Positions 1-8,094 of a DNA stretch of 64,000 nt are shown here, piece by piece. This DNA comes from JALUZX01 sp964561605 (GTDB taxonomy: Bacteria; Planctomycetota; UBA1135; JALUZX01). The number at the start of each line of letters is the position of its first letter. Within the stretch, counting starts at the first letter, position 1. The stretch spans positions 62,001-126,000 of the forward strand of contig CAZLQD010000029.1 of the NCBI GenBank assembly GCA_964561605.1. Reading direction: 5' to 3'. Both the position numbers and the translations under genes were made by a program. The notes beneath the pieces were generated by a model. It did no database searches. It worked only from the letters and a program-made list of their open reading frames with translations, and had not been told where the DNA came from.

Positions 1-315
1 TACCTGGACGACAAGATCAAGGCCTACGTGGTGGAGCTGGTCCACACGACCAGGCGTCCCGGAGAGAAGGGCCTGGACCACCTGGCTCCCCTCATCCGGT
101 ACGGCGCCTCCCCGAGGGCTTCCATCTACCTCTGTCGTGCCGCCAGGGCCCGGGCCTTCCTCAAGGGCCGCGGCTGGGTCACTCCCCAGGACGTCAAGGA
201 CGTGGCCCTGGACGTTCTGCGCCACAGGGTGCTGGTCTCCTGGGAGGCCGAGGCGGAGGAGAAGACTTCCGAGGACGTGATCGAGGCCGTCCTGGACACG
301 GTGGAGGTCCCGTGA
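1..315 (+). CDS. MoxR-family AAA+ ATPase, C-terminal end (partial)
   Basis: The frame is open from base 1, so the gene begins upstream of the window. The 104 visible residues look like the helical lid of MoxR ATPases, with the family-like stretch YGASPRASIYLCRAARARAF followed by a segment on promoter-distal ATPase helices (VTPQDVKDVALDVLRHR). The Walker motifs lie outside the window. MoxR ATPases typically act as chaperones that insert metal ions or mature von Willebrand factor A (VWA) proteins encoded beside them. Here the gene is followed by a DUF58 gene overlapping it by four bases and then by batA/batB, which fits that role. Family assignment rests on this end piece plus context. Confidence 0.8.
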   Translation, partial: YLDDKIKAYVVELVHTTRRPGEKGLDHLAPLIRYGASPRASIYLCRAARARAFLKGRGWVTPQDVKDVALDVLRHRVLVSWEAEAEEKTSEDVIEAVLDTVEVP

Positions 316-1199
316 TCGATCCGGAGATCCTCAAACAAGTCAGGCGCATCCAGGTCCGCACCCGCCGCCTGGTCACGGACCTCCTGGCCGGGGGCTACAC
401 CTCGGTCTTCAAGGGTTCGGGCATCGAGTTCGACGAGGTCCGGGAGTTCACCGAGGGGGATGATATACGATCTGTTGATTGGAATGTCACCGCCAGGACG
501 GGGAGGCCCTACGTGAAGAAGTTCGTGGAGGAGAGGGAACTCACCCTCCTCTTCCTCGTGGATACGGGGCCTTCCCTCCTCTACGGCTCCCAGGCCCGTT
601 CCCCCAGGCGGGGGGCGGCCGAGCTTTGCGCCCTCCTGGCCTTCGCCGCCCTGCGTTCCAACGACAAGGTGGGCCTCCTCTTCTGCGGGGAGGGGCCGGG
701 AACCTACATCCCCCCCGGAAAGGGCCCGACCCACGTGATGCGCATCGTCCGTGAGGTCCTGGCCGAGCCTGCAGGAAGGCGGGGAGGAGGGATGGCGGCG
801 GGAGTGGACTTTCTCGGAAGGGTTCTCCGGCGACGTTCCATCCTCTTCCTGGTCTCCGACTTCCACTTCCCCCTGGAATCCCTCGAGGGTCCCCTGGTGC
901 GGATCGCCAGGAGGCACGACGTGATCGGGGCCCACCTGCTGGATCCCAGGAACCTGGATCTCCCCCGGGTGGGCCTTCTGGAGATGGCCGACCCGGAAAC
1001 GGGAAGACGTATCCTGGTGGACACGGGAAGCGAAGCCGTGCGGGCCAGGTGGAAGCGGGACGGGGAAAGGCACCTGGAGCGGGTGGGGGACCTCTTCCGG
1101 CGCTCCGGCGCCGACAGGATGGTGGTCCGCCTGGACGAGTCTCCGGCCGTTCCCCTGCTCAGGCTCTTCCGGGAGAGGGAGAGGAGGAGGGCGGGGTGA
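312..1199 (+). CDS. DUF58 domain protein (VWA-like), Bat operon
   Basis: This 295-residue protein starts at a GTG overlapping the moxR stop (GTGA). It carries the DUF58 signature, seen as DDIRSVDWNVTARTGRPYVK followed by an EER segment and a hydrophobic strand ending in DTGPS. In canonical VWA domains the metal site reads DxSxS, so the DTGPS form is degenerate and metal binding is doubtful. No signal peptide or membrane segment is visible, so it is probably cytoplasmic. DUF58 proteins are almost always encoded between moxR and VWA genes, as here, and are thought to be MoxR clients or adaptors. The exact biochemical role is unknown. Confidence 0.88.
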   Translation: MIDPEILKQVRRIQVRTRRLVTDLLAGGYTSVFKGSGIEFDEVREFTEGDDIRSVDWNVTARTGRPYVKKFVEERELTLLFLVDTGPSLLYGSQARSPRRGAAELCALLAFAALRSNDKVGLLFCGEGPGTYIPPGKGPTHVMRIVREVLAEPAGRRGGGMAAGVDFLGRVLRRRSILFLVSDFHFPLESLEGPLVRIARRHDVIGAHLLDPRNLDLPRVGLLEMADPETGRRILVDTGSEAVRARWKRDGERHLERVGDLFRRSGADRMVVRLDESPAVPLLRLFRERERRRAG

Positions 1200-2152
1200 G
1201 GAGGAGATCCCTGTTTCCTCTCCTGGTCCTCCTCCTTCCCCTTTCCTGCGGGAAGGGGGGAAAACCCCCTTCCGCCCCGAAAGGACCTCTCGGGGTGGAA
1301 CTGAGAGTGGAGAGCCGGAAGGTGAAGCTCGGGGAACCCCTGGAGGTGACCCTTCTCTTCAGGAAGGATCCGGGAGTGGAGGCCGAACCGCCCTCCCTGG
1401 AGGCGATCCAGGCCAAGGCGGGGGAGTTCCGCCTCCTCCCGGGGAAGAGCCGGACCTGCCGGCTTCCCGGGGGGGGGACCCTCCTGGAAAGGAGATATAC
1501 CCTTTTCCCATTCAAGACCGGGCGGGTCGCCCTTCCCGCCCTGGTCGTGAAAGGCCGCTTTCGTGGAAAGGACCTCTCCGCCAGGACCTCACCGGTGGTC
1601 CTCCGGGTCGAGTCGGTCCTGAAGGAGAAGACCTCCCCCGTGGAGGAGCCCCGGAAGCCCCTCGACGTGCCGGCCGGAGGCCCGTGGGGTCTCCTGGCCG
1701 GCGCGGCGGGAGGGGCGCTCCTCCTGGCCCTCCTCCTCTATCTCTTCCTCCGGGGGAAGGGACGGGACGGGAGGCCCGCAGCCCCGCCCCCCCTTCCTCC
1801 CCATGTGGAGGCCCTCCGGGCCCTGGCCCGGATCCGGAAGCGTCCCAGGACCACCCCGGAAGAGGTGGAGGCCATGGTGGTGGACGCCTCGGGGGTGGTG
1901 CGCCGGTACATCGAGAAGCGTTTCGGCCTCAGGGCACCCGAGCGGACCACCGAGGAGTTCCTTGCCGAAGCCGGTTCTTCCGGGCTTTTCGGTGAGGAGG
2001 AACGAAGGCTCCTGGAGTCCTTCCTCTTCGAGTGCGACCGGGCCAAGTTCGCCGGCTGGACTCCTCCCCCCGAGAAACAGTCGGCCCTCCTGGACGCGGC
2101 CACGGCCTTCGTGGAGAGGACCGCCCCCGGGGCCGGGGAGGGAGCGGGATGA
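1196..2152 (+). CDS. Lipoprotein with single TM segment, Bat-operon component
   Basis: The frame is open from 1049, but the GTG at 1196 is preferred. It overlaps the upstream stop (GTGA) and gives a clean lipoprotein signal, MRRRSLFPLLVLLLPLSC, with Cys at the lipobox. About residues 20-140 form a beta-rich, BatD-like outer domain. A transmembrane helix follows at roughly 160-185 (GLLAGAAGGALLLALLLYLF), then a basic and proline-rich linker. The helical tail (VVRRYIEKRFGLRAPERTTEEF) resembles the cytoplasmic part of DUF4381/BatD-type proteins. Product length is 318 residues. The family is not firmly recognised. A lipid anchor plus a TM helix in one short protein is unusual, and N-terminal acylation is inferred only from the motif. 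Confidence 0.75.
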   Translation: MRRRSLFPLLVLLLPLSCGKGGKPPSAPKGPLGVELRVESRKVKLGEPLEVTLLFRKDPGVEAEPPSLEAIQAKAGEFRLLPGKSRTCRLPGGGTLLERRYTLFPFKTGRVALPALVVKGRFRGKDLSARTSPVVLRVESVLKEKTSPVEEPRKPLDVPAGGPWGLLAGAAGGALLLALLLYLFLRGKGRDGRPAAPPPLPPHVEALRALARIRKRPRTTPEEVEAMVVDASGVVRRYIEKRFGLRAPERTTEEFLAEAGSSGLFGEEERRLLESFLFECDRAKFAGWTPPPEKQSALLDAATAFVERTAPGAGEGAG

Positions 2153-3165
2153 TCGCCTTCCTCCGGCTCTGGGGGGACCTGGCCCTGGCCGACCCGGTCT
2201 TCCTCCTCCTCTTGCTCCTCCTCCCCTTGCTCTGGGCCTGGCGGCGGAGCGGCCGGGCCCGCCCCGCCCTCCTTTGGGGGGGGATCCGGGGAAGGAGCGG
2301 GGTTCCGAAGACCTTCCGGTCGCGCCTCGCCGGCCTGCCCCTCCTGCTGGAGATCGCCGGGGTGGGCCTGCTGATCCTGGCCCTGGCCAGGCCCCAGAGG
2401 ATCCGGGAGCGGGTGGACGTGGAGTCCCGGGGGGTGGACATCGTCCTTTGCCTGGACGTCTCCTCCTCCATGGGCCTTCCCCTGGACGACCCGGGGGCGA
2501 AGAAGAAGACCTCCCGCCTGGATGCCATCAAGGCCGTGGCGACGAGGTTTACGAAGGGTCGCAAGGGAGACCGGCTGGGCGTAGTGACATTCGCCCGCTT
2601 TCCCCGGGTGCTCTGTCCGCCTACCCTGGACCTGGACGCCGTGGTGGGCTTCTTGAAGAGCATCCGGACGGTCCATGTGAAGGAAGAGGACGGCACCGCC
2701 ATAGGGGCCGGCCTCGCCCGGGCCGTGGCTCTCCTGGCCCGGTCCAAGGCCAAGTCCAAGGTGGTGATCCTCCTCACCGACGGGCAGGAGAACGTCCACG
2801 AGATCGAGCCCAAGGAGGCGGCCCTTGCGGCGAAGCGTTTCCACGTCCGGGTCCACACCGTGGCGGCCGGACGCTACCAGTATTTCCAGGGCCCCTTCGG
2901 CGGGGTCTTCAAGCAGGAGGTGGAACTGGACACGACGGACTTGAGGGAGATCGCGAGGATTACGGGAGGACGGTTCTTCAGGGCCCGTGACAGGAAGGCC
3001 CTCGAGAAGGTCTGGTCCGACATCGACAAGATGGAGAAGAGCGTCCTCAAGGGAAGGCGCTGGGTGGACGCGCGGGACGCCGGGCTGCCCCTTCTCCTGG
3101 GGGGGATCCTCCTGGTCTTCCTGGCGATCCTCACCTCTCTCTTCTACCCGGGAGGTCTGCCGTGA
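2149..3165 (+). CDS. batA: BatA-like VWA membrane protein
   Basis: This 338-residue protein starts at the ATG at 2149, overlapping the previous stop (ATGA). It has an N-terminal hydrophobic helix (about residues 15-30), a second helix near 65-80, a VWA domain and a C-terminal helix (GGILLVFLAILTSLF). The metal-ion-dependent adhesion site is intact: DVSSSMG begins at residue 103, with later Thr and Asp positions (LLTDGQEN). The topology, helices flanking a periplasmic VWA domain, is that of BatA/BatB. Bat proteins were named for aerotolerance in Bacteroides and are implicated in envelope or oxidative-stress tolerance, but their chemistry is unresolved. Confidence 0.88.
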   Translation: MIAFLRLWGDLALADPVFLLLLLLLPLLWAWRRSGRARPALLWGGIRGRSGVPKTFRSRLAGLPLLLEIAGVGLLILALARPQRIRERVDVESRGVDIVLCLDVSSSMGLPLDDPGAKKKTSRLDAIKAVATRFTKGRKGDRLGVVTFARFPRVLCPPTLDLDAVVGFLKSIRTVHVKEEDGTAIGAGLARAVALLARSKAKSKVVILLTDGQENVHEIEPKEAALAAKRFHVRVHTVAAGRYQYFQGPFGGVFKQEVELDTTDLREIARITGGRFFRARDRKALEKVWSDIDKMEKSVLKGRRWVDARDAGLPLLLGGILLVFLAILTSLFYPGGLP

Positions 3166-4169
3166 AGTTCCTCTGGCCCGGTTCCTGGTGGATCCTGACC
3201 GTTCCCTTCCTGGCCCTCCCGGCCATGGCGGCCGGCCGGAGGCGGAGGAAGGCCGCCATGGAGGCCTTCGCCCACCCCAGGCGGCATCCCATGCTCCTCG
3301 GCAGGCTCCACCTTCGTTTCCGCAAGACCAGGTCAGCCCTTGCTGCGGGCGCCCTCTTCCTCTGCGCCTTCGCGGCCCTGGGACCTTCGGTGGGTTTCAC
3401 CCTGCGTCCCGTCCGGCGCCGGGGGGTGGATCTGCTCTTCCTCCTGGACGTCTCCCGCTCCATGCTGGCGGCCGACGTGAAACCCTCCCGCCTGGAAAGG
3501 GCCAAGAGGGACATCCGGGGCCTCCTCTCCAAGCTCACGGGGGAACGGGTCGGGCTGGTGGTCTTCTCCGGGTCTCCCCTCCTGGTCTGTCCCCTGACCC
3601 ACGACTACGACGCCTTCGCCGAGCTCCTGGACCGGGTGGAGGCGAACCTCCCCGCCGTGGGAGGCACCGACCTGGGACGGGGGCTGAGAGAGGCCCTGCG
3701 GGCCCTGGGCGGAGGAGAGGAGGCCAGCAAGGCGATCCTCCTGCTCTCCGACGGCGAGGACCAGGTGGGGGATTGGAAGGCCGCCCTGGCCGAGGCGGCT
3801 TCCCGGAAGATCCGGGTCTTCGCAGTAGGTTACGGAACTCCGGGTGGGGCCAAGATCACCGTGAGGAAGGACGGCAAGGAGGTCTTCCTCACGGGCCCTG
3901 ACGGGAAGGAGGTCGTGACCCGGCTGGACGAGAGGATTCTCAAGGAGACGGCCCGCCGGACGGGGGGAGACTACCTCCGGGCTTCCTCCCTGCCTCTTCC
4001 CCTGGAGGAGATCCTGGAGAAGCGGATCAAGGTGCTGAGGAAGAGGACCTACGAGGAGGAGAAACGCCGGGTGCCCTGGAACCGCTTCCAGTGGCCCCTG
4101 AGCCTGGGCGTCCTCCTCCTCCTGGCCAGGCTCGCCCTTCCCGAGGCGCGGAAGGAGGATGGATCATGA
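3162..4169 (+). CDS. batB: BatB-like VWA membrane protein
   Basis: This 335-residue protein starts at a GTG overlapping batA by four bases. The architecture matches batA: a short hydrophobic start, a second helix (ALAAGALFLCAFAALG), a VWA domain and a C-terminal hydrophobic segment (PLSLGVLLLLARLAL). The MIDAS motif DVSRSML begins at residue 96 and LLLSDGEDQ is the later strand. A region near residues 225-260 (TVRKDGKEVFLTGPDGKEVV) is the usual BatB insertion before the last helix. With batA it probably forms a paired VWA complex acted on by the MoxR ATPase upstream; that interaction is inferred from conserved gene order. Confidence 0.88.
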   Translation: MKFLWPGSWWILTVPFLALPAMAAGRRRRKAAMEAFAHPRRHPMLLGRLHLRFRKTRSALAAGALFLCAFAALGPSVGFTLRPVRRRGVDLLFLLDVSRSMLAADVKPSRLERAKRDIRGLLSKLTGERVGLVVFSGSPLLVCPLTHDYDAFAELLDRVEANLPAVGGTDLGRGLREALRALGGGEEASKAILLLSDGEDQVGDWKAALAEAASRKIRVFAVGYGTPGGAKITVRKDGKEVFLTGPDGKEVVTRLDERILKETARRTGGDYLRASSLPLPLEEILEKRIKVLRKRTYEEEKRRVPWNRFQWPLSLGVLLLLARLALPEARKEDGS

Positions 4170-5095
4170 AGAGGACCGCCTTCTTCCTTCTCTGGATCCT
4201 CGGCTTCGCCTGTGCCTCCTCCCGGGCGGCGGAGGATCCTTTCGGTGAAGGGGTGCGCCTCCTGGAGAGGGGGCGGGCGGAAAAGGCCCTATCCCTCCTG
4301 GAGAAGGCCGTTGCCGCCTGCAGGAAGGAGGGAAAGGAAGTGCCTCCCCAGGTGCTCTACGACCTGGGCCTTGCCGCCCTTCGTTGCGGGAAGGCGGAAA
4401 AGGCCAGGACTTCCTTCCTGGAGGCCCTCGCCGCGGCGGGCCGGGGGAAGGGGCGCCTCAGGGCCCTTTCCGGGTGGGGCCTTGGGTCGGCCCTGTGGAG
4501 GCTGGGAGAGGCGGCGGAGAAGGCCGGTCCGGCGGGCCTGGACAAGGCCCTGGAGGCTGTGAAGGCCGCCAGGGATGCCTGGATCCGGGCCCTTCTCGAG
4601 GATCCCTCCCTGGATCCCCTGAGGCGGAACATCGAGAGGGCCGAGAGGAAGATCCGGGAGCTGGAGAAACGCCGGAAGGAACGGGAGAAGCGGAAGAAGG
4701 AACAGAAGAAGGAACAGCGGAAGAAGGAGGGGCGGCGCAAGAAGGAGCAAGAGGACCGGCCCAGGAAGGAGGAGCAGAAGAAGGACAGGCGGGAGGGGAA
4801 GAAGAAACAGGAGAATCGGAAGAATCCGAAGAAGAAGAAGGAGCCCGAGGCCGGGCGGAAGAAGAAGCAGCAGCAGAAGAAGAATTCCTCCGGGAAGCAG
4901 GGGGAGCGGAAGCCCAAGGAGCGGCAAGGGGCCCGGAAGAAGAAGCCCGGCGGCGGGAAGGAGCGGAGGAGGCTCGCCATGAGCCCGGAACAGTGGAAGA
5001 AACTCCTGGACAAGCTCAAGGAGATGGAGGCGAGGAAACTCGAGATCGAGAAGGCCCTGAGGGCGGCTCCCGCCGAAGGAGGAAAGGGATGGTGA
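4166..5095 (+). CDS. batC: BatC-like TPR protein with Lys/Glu/Arg-rich tail
   Basis: The start chosen is the ATG at 4166, overlapping the batB stop. It yields a signal peptide (MKRTAFFLLWILGFACASSRAA). Residues about 25-150 hold TPR-like helices (LLERGRAEKALSLLEKAV and GLAALRCGKAEKARTSFLEA). Roughly 160 to 280 is an extreme run of Lys, Glu, Arg and Gln, probably a highly charged disordered or single-helix tail, followed by a helical end (MSPEQWKKLLDKLKEMEARK). BatC proteins are exported TPR proteins of this kind. The product is 309 residues. The low-complexity tail is coded almost entirely by AAG, GAG, CGG and CAG codons. Confidence 0.82.
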   Translation: MKRTAFFLLWILGFACASSRAAEDPFGEGVRLLERGRAEKALSLLEKAVAACRKEGKEVPPQVLYDLGLAALRCGKAEKARTSFLEALAAAGRGKGRLRALSGWGLGSALWRLGEAAEKAGPAGLDKALEAVKAARDAWIRALLEDPSLDPLRRNIERAERKIRELEKRRKEREKRKKEQKKEQRKKEGRRKKEQEDRPRKEEQKKDRREGKKKQENRKNPKKKKEPEAGRKKKQQQKKNSSGKQGERKPKERQGARKKKPGGGKERRRLAMSPEQWKKLLDKLKEMEARKLEIEKALRAAPAEGGKGW

Positions 5096-6885
5096 GGCGG
5101 TTCCCGGCGGTCCTCTTGCTGGGTTTCCTCCTGGGCTTTCCTCCCGCTCCTGCGGCGGGCCAGGGGAAGGTCCGGGTGGTGAGTTCCGGGATCCAGCCCT
5201 CCACGGTCAAGCTCGGGAATTCGGCCCGGATCGTGATCACCGTCAAGGGGGTCCAGAAGGCCCGGTTGCTCCCTCTCCCCAAGGTGGAGGGCCTGGAGAT
5301 CCGTTCCGGGCCCCCCTCGGAGAGGACCTTCATCTCCTTCGACGGCTTCCGCCAGGTGCGGGAGGTGAGCCTCTCCTTCGTGATCTCCATCACTCCCACC
5401 AGGAAGGGGACCTTCAAGATCCCCCCCATCAAGGTGAAGGCCGGCGGGGCCGTGTGGGCCACGGAAGAGGAGACCCTCGAGGTGGTGGAGGACTTCCTGG
5501 GCCGGCAGTACGGATACCTGGAAGTGAAGGCCTCCCTCCGCAGGGTCTACGTGCACCAGCCCTTCCGGGTGGAGGCCCTGTTCGGTGTGGAGGAGGGGAT
5601 CGTGGAGAACGTCCAGGGGGGCCTCAGCCTCCGCCTCCCCTGGTGGGAGAACCTTCCGGGGACGGTCACCCTGGAGGGGAAGGACGAGGGTGGAGGGGCG
5701 AGGAAGCAGCGGGTCCTGGTGAACGGGAAGATCGAGGAAGCGGCGCCCCTGGGTGTCCGCACGATCCGGGGAAGGCGGTTCCTCCTCTTCCGCCTGGCCA
5801 GACGTTTCCTTCCTACCGAATCGGGAGACCTGGTCCTGGGGGCGGGTTTCCTGCATTTCAAGATGGCCGTCAGCTTCACTACGGACTTCTTCGGCCAGCG
5901 GGTTCCCCGGGAGGTGGAGACCTGCACCGTCCCCGGGAAGGCCATGACCGTGAAAGTCCTTCCCCTTCCGTCCGAGGGCCAGCCGGCTGGATTCTCCGGG
6001 GCCGTGGGGGTCTTCCGGGTCCAGGCCGAGGCTTTCCCCCGGAAGGTCCGGGTGGGGGACTCGGTGAAGGTCACCCTGACGATCCAGGGCGAGGGGAACC
6101 TGGGGTTCTTCCGGGTTCCGGGGCTCGAGGACCTGAAGGGATTCCGGTGTTACGGGAAGACGGAAGAGAAGGAGCCGGGGGCGATCCGGGTGGTGTACGA
6201 CCTGGTCCCGGTGAAGCCCGACGTGAAGGCCGTCCCATCCATTCCTTTCGATTATTTCGACACGACGCCGGGGAAGGAGGGTTACAAGAGGGTCGAGACC
6301 AGGCCCATCCCCCTGGAGGTCCTCCCCCTTCCCCCGGGGAGGCACCTGGCGCCCCTCCCCGGGACGAAACCGGCTCTTCGGCCGGGAGTGGACGACATCG
6401 TGGACATCAAGGTCTTCGATCCTTCCCGGCCGATGGCGAGACCCGACGAGGCCGGGGGGGCGGGGGTGCTTGCCTGGATCTTCGGTCCACCCCTGGCGTG
6501 GCTCCTCTTTCTCCTGGCCTGGCGGGCCCGGGCCAGGGCCCTGGCCGACCCGGCCGCCCTCAGGAGGAAGAGGGCCTACGCCTCTTTGCGGAAGGCCTTC
6601 CGGGATCCCTTGGAGCCGGAAGAGGCGGGAAGGGTCTTCGAGCGTTTCCTCGGGGACCTCTGGGGGGTGGAGCCGGCGGCCGTCCAGGGTGGGGGATGGC
6701 GGGAATTCGTGGCGGACCGGAACCTCCCTGGGCCTGTGAGGGAGGGGCTGGAGAGGGTGGAGGAGGAACTGGACAGGGTACGTTTCGCTCCCCGGGGAGA
6801 GGCGGATCCCCAGGCTCTCAGGGAGGAGATCCTCTCCCTGGCCCGGGAGCTGGCGGACCTGGAGCAAAGGAGGGTGGAGCCGTGA
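5089..6885 (+). CDS. batD: BatD-like membrane protein
   Basis: The gene begins at ATG 5089 (7-base overlap with batC) or GTG 5092 (4-base overlap); AAGGAGG at 5076-5082 serves either. The 598-residue product has a signal peptide, a long beta-rich periplasmic part with BatD/oxygen-tolerance features (KVRVVSSGIQPSTVKLGNSA, then repeated immunoglobulin-like strands), and one transmembrane helix at about 458-482 (AGVLAWIFGPPLAWLLFLLA). A cytoplasmic helical tail follows. BatD is thought to organise the VWA partners at the membrane. Its tail resembles the one in the small lipoprotein encoded at 1196-2152, suggesting the operon carries a long and a short version of the same scaffold. Confidence 0.85.
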   Translation: MVRRFPAVLLLGFLLGFPPAPAAGQGKVRVVSSGIQPSTVKLGNSARIVITVKGVQKARLLPLPKVEGLEIRSGPPSERTFISFDGFRQVREVSLSFVISITPTRKGTFKIPPIKVKAGGAVWATEEETLEVVEDFLGRQYGYLEVKASLRRVYVHQPFRVEALFGVEEGIVENVQGGLSLRLPWWENLPGTVTLEGKDEGGGARKQRVLVNGKIEEAAPLGVRTIRGRRFLLFRLARRFLPTESGDLVLGAGFLHFKMAVSFTTDFFGQRVPREVETCTVPGKAMTVKVLPLPSEGQPAGFSGAVGVFRVQAEAFPRKVRVGDSVKVTLTIQGEGNLGFFRVPGLEDLKGFRCYGKTEEKEPGAIRVVYDLVPVKPDVKAVPSIPFDYFDTTPGKEGYKRVETRPIPLEVLPLPPGRHLAPLPGTKPALRPGVDDIVDIKVFDPSRPMARPDEAGGAGVLAWIFGPPLAWLLFLLAWRARARALADPAALRRKRAYASLRKAFRDPLEPEEAGRVFERFLGDLWGVEPAAVQGGGWREFVADRNLPGPVREGLERVEEELDRVRFAPRGEADPQALREEILSLARELADLEQRRVEP

Positions 6886-7652
6886 GGGGGATCCTGGTCT
6901 TCCTTCTGTTCTTTCTCCTCCCTTCCACTCCGCCGGTTTCGGCGGCTCCCCCGGGCGCGCGGAAGGTGAAGGAGGGCTTCCGCCTCTACAGGGAGGGGAA
7001 GTACCGGGACGCCCTCCGCTCCTTCCAGTCCGCCTTCGATGCGGGGTTCCGGGACGGCCGCCTGGAATACGACATGGGGAACTGCTGGTGGAGGCTCGGC
7101 GACAAGGCCAGGGCCCTGGTCCACTACGAGCGGGCACGGGCCTGGATGCCCAGGGACCCTGACGTCCTGGCCAACATCAGGCTTTGCAGGAAGGCCCTGG
7201 GAGTGGACTCCTCGCCGACGGTGCCCTTCCTCACCTCCCTGGCGCAGGCCCTTTCGGCTTTCACCCTGGGGGAACTCCTCGCTCTGGCGGCGGCCTTTTC
7301 GGTCCTTTGTTCCGCCTTGCTGGCACTCCATACGGTCTTTGGGAAGCCGATCCTGGCGTGGTCCGCCGCTGCGGCGGCCCTGGCCCTCCTTCTCTTCGGC
7401 GGGCAGGCCCTGGGCAGGGTCCTGGACGGAAGGCGTTACGCCCTGGTCACGGTGGACGAGGCGGGCCTGCTCTCCGAGCCGAGAGAGGGCTTGTCCCCCC
7501 TGGCGACCCTCAAGGCGGGCCTGGAAGTCCGGGTCCTGGGAGGAGAGGGTTCCTGGACCAAGGTGGAGGTGGAGGGAAGAAAGGGCTGGCTTCCCGTGAA
7601 GGACCTGGGATTCCTGGATTGGCGGGAGGAGGCTTTCCGGGAAGGAGGATGA
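6882..7652 (+). CDS. batE: BatE-like TPR and SH3-domain membrane protein
   Basis: The start is the GTG at 6882, overlapping batD by four bases. The 256-residue product has a signal peptide (VRGILVFLLFFLLPSTPPVSA), two TPR units (VKEGFRLYREGKYRDALRSF; YDMGNCWWRLGDKARALVHY), two transmembrane helices near residues 120-175, and a C-terminal bacterial SH3 domain (LLSEPREGLSPLATLKAGLE, then GSWTKVEVEGRKGWL). This order, TPR-TM-TM-SH3, is that of BatE. It closes the Bat operon; no terminator hairpin with a T run is evident right after it. Confidence 0.85.
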   Translation: MRGILVFLLFFLLPSTPPVSAAPPGARKVKEGFRLYREGKYRDALRSFQSAFDAGFRDGRLEYDMGNCWWRLGDKARALVHYERARAWMPRDPDVLANIRLCRKALGVDSSPTVPFLTSLAQALSAFTLGELLALAAAFSVLCSALLALHTVFGKPILAWSAAAAALALLLFGGQALGRVLDGRRYALVTVDEAGLLSEPREGLSPLATLKAGLEVRVLGGEGSWTKVEVEGRKGWLPVKDLGFLDWREEAFREGG

Positions 7653-8094
7653 GGAGGAGCGGCTCCAGAGGGCCGCAACCTTTCGGGAGCCGGTGGAAAC
7701 GTTTTCCGCCGGGTCCCGTACCCGGGCCGAAACCGGGGACTCGGCCGGGAATCCGCTTGCACGATCTCTCCGTCTCCCTGCAGATGTCTTCTTTCGAGAC
7801 GGGCGTTTCTTCCTGCGGGGATTCGGGGGGGGGATTTCGACGGCCAGTGGGAGCCCGTTGTCCCGCCACGGAGGGCCCGGTCCGCCCCGACGGCCGGTAA
7901 GCGGACGGTTTTCGGGTTTGTGCGGGTCGCCGGCCTTGTGTTCCGGTTTCCGACACTTTCCGGGTTTTCGTCCGGGATGCCCGGGAGGGGCCTTTCCAGT
8001 GCCTCTCCGGCGGATACAATCCATGGATCCCCCCGGGAGGGGCGCGATGATTTACCGGTGGTCTTTTTCCACCCGACTGCTTGGAGCGATATCC
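7653..8094 (+). other. Intergenic region between batE and the ELWxxDGT gene
   Basis: No convincing gene is seen in these 442 bases. An 83-codon frame starting at 7649 overlaps the batE stop, but its composition is not like the neighbours. A possible -10 element, TACAAT, lies at 8015-8020, with no matching -35 box recognised. GGGAGGGG at 8035-8042 would serve an alternative start at ATG 8047 for the downstream gene. Confidence 0.5.

Noticed and set aside
4289..4927. Long minus-strand frame of almost pure Leu and Pro opposite batC
   Set aside because: It is the mirror of the Lys/Glu-rich batC tail in GC-rich DNA and has no start context.
4357..7137. 926-codon minus-strand frame opposite batC to batE
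   Set aside because: It is an artefact of high GC content: it lies fully under a well-supported operon on the other strand and has shadow-like composition.
7649..7900. An 83-codon frame whose ATG overlaps the batE stop
   Set aside because: It has no spaced ribosome site, its composition is arginine- and proline-rich and unlike the neighbouring genes, and no domain was recognised.
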